Of a stretch of 64,000 bases of DNA, positions 61,695 to 64,000 are shown piece after piece. Below the pieces are notes generated by a model that saw only the letters and a program-made list of their open reading frames with translations, made no database searches and was not told the origin of the DNA. The stretch's first letter is position 1, and every line of letters starts with the position of its first letter. Source of the stretch: SG8-4 sp964598225 (GTDB lineage: Bacteria; Planctomycetota; Phycisphaerae; Sedimentisphaerales; Anaerobacaceae); assembly GCA_964598225.1 (NCBI GenBank), contig CAZRBG010000033.1, forward strand, positions 1 to 64,000, read 5' to 3'. Both the position numbers and the translations under genes were made by a program.

Positions 61695-63485
61695 TCACCG
61701 ATCAATTGCGTTAATTGCGGCAAATAACTGGTCGTCTCGATAACCCTGCACTTCAATGCTCTTGGAGCGACACGTCGCGGCACAGGCGCCGCACCCCTGA
61801 CATAAGCCTTCATTGATGAAGGCTACGGTAGCGAGATGGTTGCCTTTCTTGTCGGTTAATTCCCGCGGCCCGATAGCACCGTAAGCACAAACGCCCTCGC
61901 ACTCGAAACAGCCGTTACACGTGGATTCATCCACAATGCCGATCGTCGGTTCCCGGCTGAGACGCGTGTGGGAGATCAGCCCCAGTGCCTTGCCGGCCGC
62001 AGCGCCGGCCTGAGCCACGCTTTCGGGTATGTCCTTGGGACTGTGACACGCGCCGGCAAGGAATACACCGGCGGTATTTGTATCCACCGGGCGCAGCTTG
62101 GGATGCGCCTCCAGCAGGAAGCCGTGCTCATCGAAGCCCACCCTCAGCTTCTGGGACAGGTCGCGCACGCCGCTTGACGGGACTAAAGCCGACGCCAACA
62201 CCACCATATCGGCGGCAATTTCAATTTGCGTTCCACTCAACGTGTCGGCGCCGCGAACCATCAGTTTATCGCCACGCGCAAACACTTTAGAAACCCGGCC
62301 CCGGAGGTAGGTAGCCTGCTGTTCCTTGACGACTCTGCGCACGAACTGGTCGTAATTTTTCCCACCTGCTCTGACGTCCATGAAAAACACGAATGCCTGG
62401 CCGTCGTGCACCTTATGCTTGTACAAAATGGTGTGCTTTGCTGTATACATGCAGCATATTTTGGAGCAGTAGGGTTTTCCGTTCTTTTCACGTCTGGAAC
62501 CGATGCACTGCAGAAACACGATGGATTTGGGCGGCTTGCCGTTGCTCGGCCGCGTCAGCTCGCCGTTGGTCGGTCCGCTGGCGCTGACCATGCGTTCAAA
62601 TTCCAGGCTTGTCACAACATCCGGGTAACGGCCATAGCCGTATTCTTCATAGACCGAAGGATCCATGATTTCATAGCCCGTGGCGACAATAATAGCCCCG
62701 ACGTCCTCTTCCACGAACTCATCGGTCATATCATAGTCGATAGCCCCGGCGGGACAGATTTCCTTGCATGCACCACATCCTCCGGTCTGAAAACGGATGC
62801 AGTTTTCCCGGTCGATGAATGGTTTGTTCGGCACGGCCTGTGGGAAAGGAATATGGATGGGCGTACGGGAATCAAACCCGCAGTTGAATTCGTTGGGGAT
62901 CTTTTCGATTGGATTAGGACAATATTGAGCCGGATCAATCGTGCCTGTAGGACATACAAAAGCACATGCACCACACCCCAAACACACATCTGAACGGTTC
63001 TTGTACGGCGTGGATATCTTTCGATCCGGTCCACGTCCATCAAAGCAGATGGACGAAGCACCGATAACCTGCCGGCAAAGACGTACGCACAGTCCGCACA
63101 TGATGCAATCATCCCCATCTTCACCGGTCTTTTCCGGAAACAGACCTTCCTCTATCCCATGTTCCTTTGCCATTTCCCGGATGACCTCCGAGTTAGGGCT
63201 GCGAGCTAACATAAGTTGGAGCGTCATTGTTCGCGACTCTAATACTTGCTCGGAACTTGTCAGTATGTCCATTTCATCTTTAGCCGGGTATGCACAAGCC
63301 GGCACAAGACCGGGCCTGTCACCGGCGACAATTTCCACCACACATATTCTGCATGCTCCGGCAGGCTGAACCGCAGGATGATGGCATAGCGTCGGAATCT
63401 CCTTGCCCGCCGCTTTGGCCGCATCAAGGATGGTTCGTCCCGACTCTACCTCTACCTGCTGGCCGTCTATAGTCAATTTTAACAT
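61695..63485 (-). CDS. HdrA-like protein with a NuoG-type N-terminus
   Basis: A 596-residue hybrid. Residues 1-75 form a plant-type [2Fe-2S] domain (C34, C45, C48, C64); residues ~120-215 hold two [4Fe-4S] sites (CIMCGLCVRLC, CLGCGACAFVCP). Next comes the middle and C-terminal part of HdrA: CIRFQTGGCGACKEICPAGA, IIVATGYEIMDPS, RPSNGKPPKSIVFLQCIGSR, YCSKICCMYTAKHTIL. Two terminal cluster sites are CNGCFECEGVC and CQGCGACAATC. The first FAD-binding GxGxxG segment of HdrA is not there; the NuoG-like head replaces it. The usual His-Cys3 cluster of NuoG is also missing. ATG 63485 follows GTGAAGG. Confidence 0.82.
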   Translation of the reverse strand: MLKLTIDGQQVEVESGRTILDAAKAAGKEIPTLCHHPAVQPAGACRICVVEIVAGDRPGLVPACAYPAKDEMDILTSSEQVLESRTMTLQLMLARSPNSEVIREMAKEHGIEEGLFPEKTGEDGDDCIMCGLCVRLCRQVIGASSICFDGRGPDRKISTPYKNRSDVCLGCGACAFVCPTGTIDPAQYCPNPIEKIPNEFNCGFDSRTPIHIPFPQAVPNKPFIDRENCIRFQTGGCGACKEICPAGAIDYDMTDEFVEEDVGAIIVATGYEIMDPSVYEEYGYGRYPDVVTSLEFERMVSASGPTNGELTRPSNGKPPKSIVFLQCIGSRREKNGKPYCSKICCMYTAKHTILYKHKVHDGQAFVFFMDVRAGGKNYDQFVRRVVKEQQATYLRGRVSKVFARGDKLMVRGADTLSGTQIEIAADMVVLASALVPSSGVRDLSQKLRVGFDEHGFLLEAHPKLRPVDTNTAGVFLAGACHSPKDIPESVAQAGAAAGKALGLISHTRLSREPTIGIVDESTCNGCFECEGVCAYGAIGPRELTDKKGNHLATVAFINEGLCQGCGACAATCRSKSIEVQGYRDDQLFAAINAIDR

Positions 63486-63493
63486 TGTTGCCT

Positions 63494-64000
63494 TCACTCC
63501 ACTATCACCGCATCGAACGGGCAATCTTCATAACATACACCACACTTGATGCACAATTCGGCGTCGATACGATGGGGTTGCTTTTTCGCTCCGGAAACAG
63601 CTTCGACGGGGCAGCAGCGCCGGCACAGATCACACCCGTTGCAGGCTTCGTCGTCAATAGCGAAACTCACCAGCGATTTGCAGACACCGGCATGACACTT
63701 CCTGTCCTTAATGTGAGCCTCGTATTCGTCACCGAAGTATCGTATCGTGGAAAGAACCGGATTCGGCGCCGTTCCACCCAATTGACACAATGAGGTTTTC
63801 TTCACGTAAGTGCCCAACTGCTCCAGTAGAGCTATGTCACCTTCGCGGCCATCACCGGCGACAATGCGCGTCAGTATGTTGTGCATCTGCGAGACACCCT
63901 CGCGGCATGCCGTGCACTTACCACAGGATTCATCGACCAGAAAAGCCAGAAAGTACTTGGCCACATCCACCATGCAGGTGTGATTGTCCATAACGATCAG
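63494..64000 (-). CDS. NuoF-like NADH-binding subunit with two extra [4Fe-4S] sites, partial
   Basis: The frame continues past the right edge. Visible are LIVMDNHTCMVDVAKYFLAF, the NuoF cluster motif ESCGKCTACREG and the later Cys in SLCQLGG, then a ferredoxin-like tail with CNGCDLCRRCCP and CIKCGVCYEDCP. The tail is the form used in bifurcating hydrogenases and other non-complex-I NuoF relatives. It leads the operon into the NuoG/HdrA gene (nine bases apart). Confidence 0.88.
   Translation of the reverse strand: MIVMDNHTCMVDVAKYFLAFLVDESCGKCTACREGVSQMHNILTRIVAGDGREGDIALLEQLGTYVKKTSLCQLGGTAPNPVLSTIRYFGDEYEAHIKDRKCHAGVCKSLVSFAIDDEACNGCDLCRRCCPVEAVSGAKKQPHRIDAELCIKCGVCYEDCPFDAVIVE

Overview
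The window looks like chromosome from an anaerobic or facultatively anaerobic member of the Planctomycetota, most likely class Phycisphaerae. This is inferred from the gene mix, not from a marker-gene phylogeny. Pointers are Tat-exported sulfatases, GH106/GH2/GH26-type enzymes, exported methyltransferase-quinoprotein fusions, a haemagglutinin-type secreted protein with cadherin-like repeats, and an Flx/Hdr-type flavin-iron-sulfur complex. Housekeeping genes are interleaved with accessory loci. Several families of short palindromic or direct repeats sit in gene-flanking positions and even inside one gene.

Region by region. (1) 1-6479, minus strand: an ArsR-controlled operon reading arsR, ArsP/DUF318-type permease, a soluble MtrA-like corrinoid protein, a TolC-type outer membrane factor, a membrane fusion protein and an RND pump that runs off the left edge. 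(2) 6526-10963, minus: SRP RNA, a four-helix-bundle gene flanked by inverted repeats, dnaX (with an A10 run ideally placed for slippage to a short gamma form), recR and rpoN. (3) 11212-12816: ferredoxin, proC and a flavin reductase-like gene. (4) 12998-15760: a 920-residue fusion of a TM0106/RecB-like nuclease, a DEDD-type RNase H-like exonuclease and a complete IS66-type DDE transposase core. (5) 16119-47121: a carbohydrate and sulfated-polysaccharide island with a KDG-kinase-like PfkB enzyme, a DUF1593 chimera, GH106-like, GH26, an esterase, two sulfatases, an FG-GAP protein, a PQQ/methyltransferase protein, a secreted nitrilase-fold protein, a large haemagglutinin-type adhesin with a STAS protein, a GHL6-like hydrolase, a giant GH2-like protein and a phosphomannomutase. 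(6) 47301-52447: proB, a secreted hypothetical, a TPR remnant, comF, folC (probably leaderless) and tRNA-Asn. (7) 52576-64000, minus: one long apparent operon coding for a NuoF-like subunit, a NuoG/HdrA hybrid, MvhD/FlxD, FlxC, FlxB and FlxA, followed by a multihaem cytochrome, a TlpA/TPR protein and a very unusual membrane-anchored SUMF1-TPR-tetrahaem protein.

How the genes may work together. The island would desulfate and depolymerise an external, probably rhamnose- and mannose-containing sulfated polysaccharide and feed sugar acids and hexoses to the kinase and mutase. The right-hand operon would link NADH, ferredoxin and flavin chemistry in the cytoplasm to exported multihaem cytochromes. 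The left-hand operon looks like a metal(loid) or methyl-metal(loid) resistance system with an unexpected B12-type protein.

Observations I rate highest: the nuclease-transposase fusion, the NuoG/HdrA hybrid operon that lacks HdrB/HdrC but is followed by cytochromes, the SUMF1-tetrahaem chimera, the ArsR/MtrA/efflux operon, the dnaX slippery run, and two palindromic elements inserted in frame inside the GH2-like gene.
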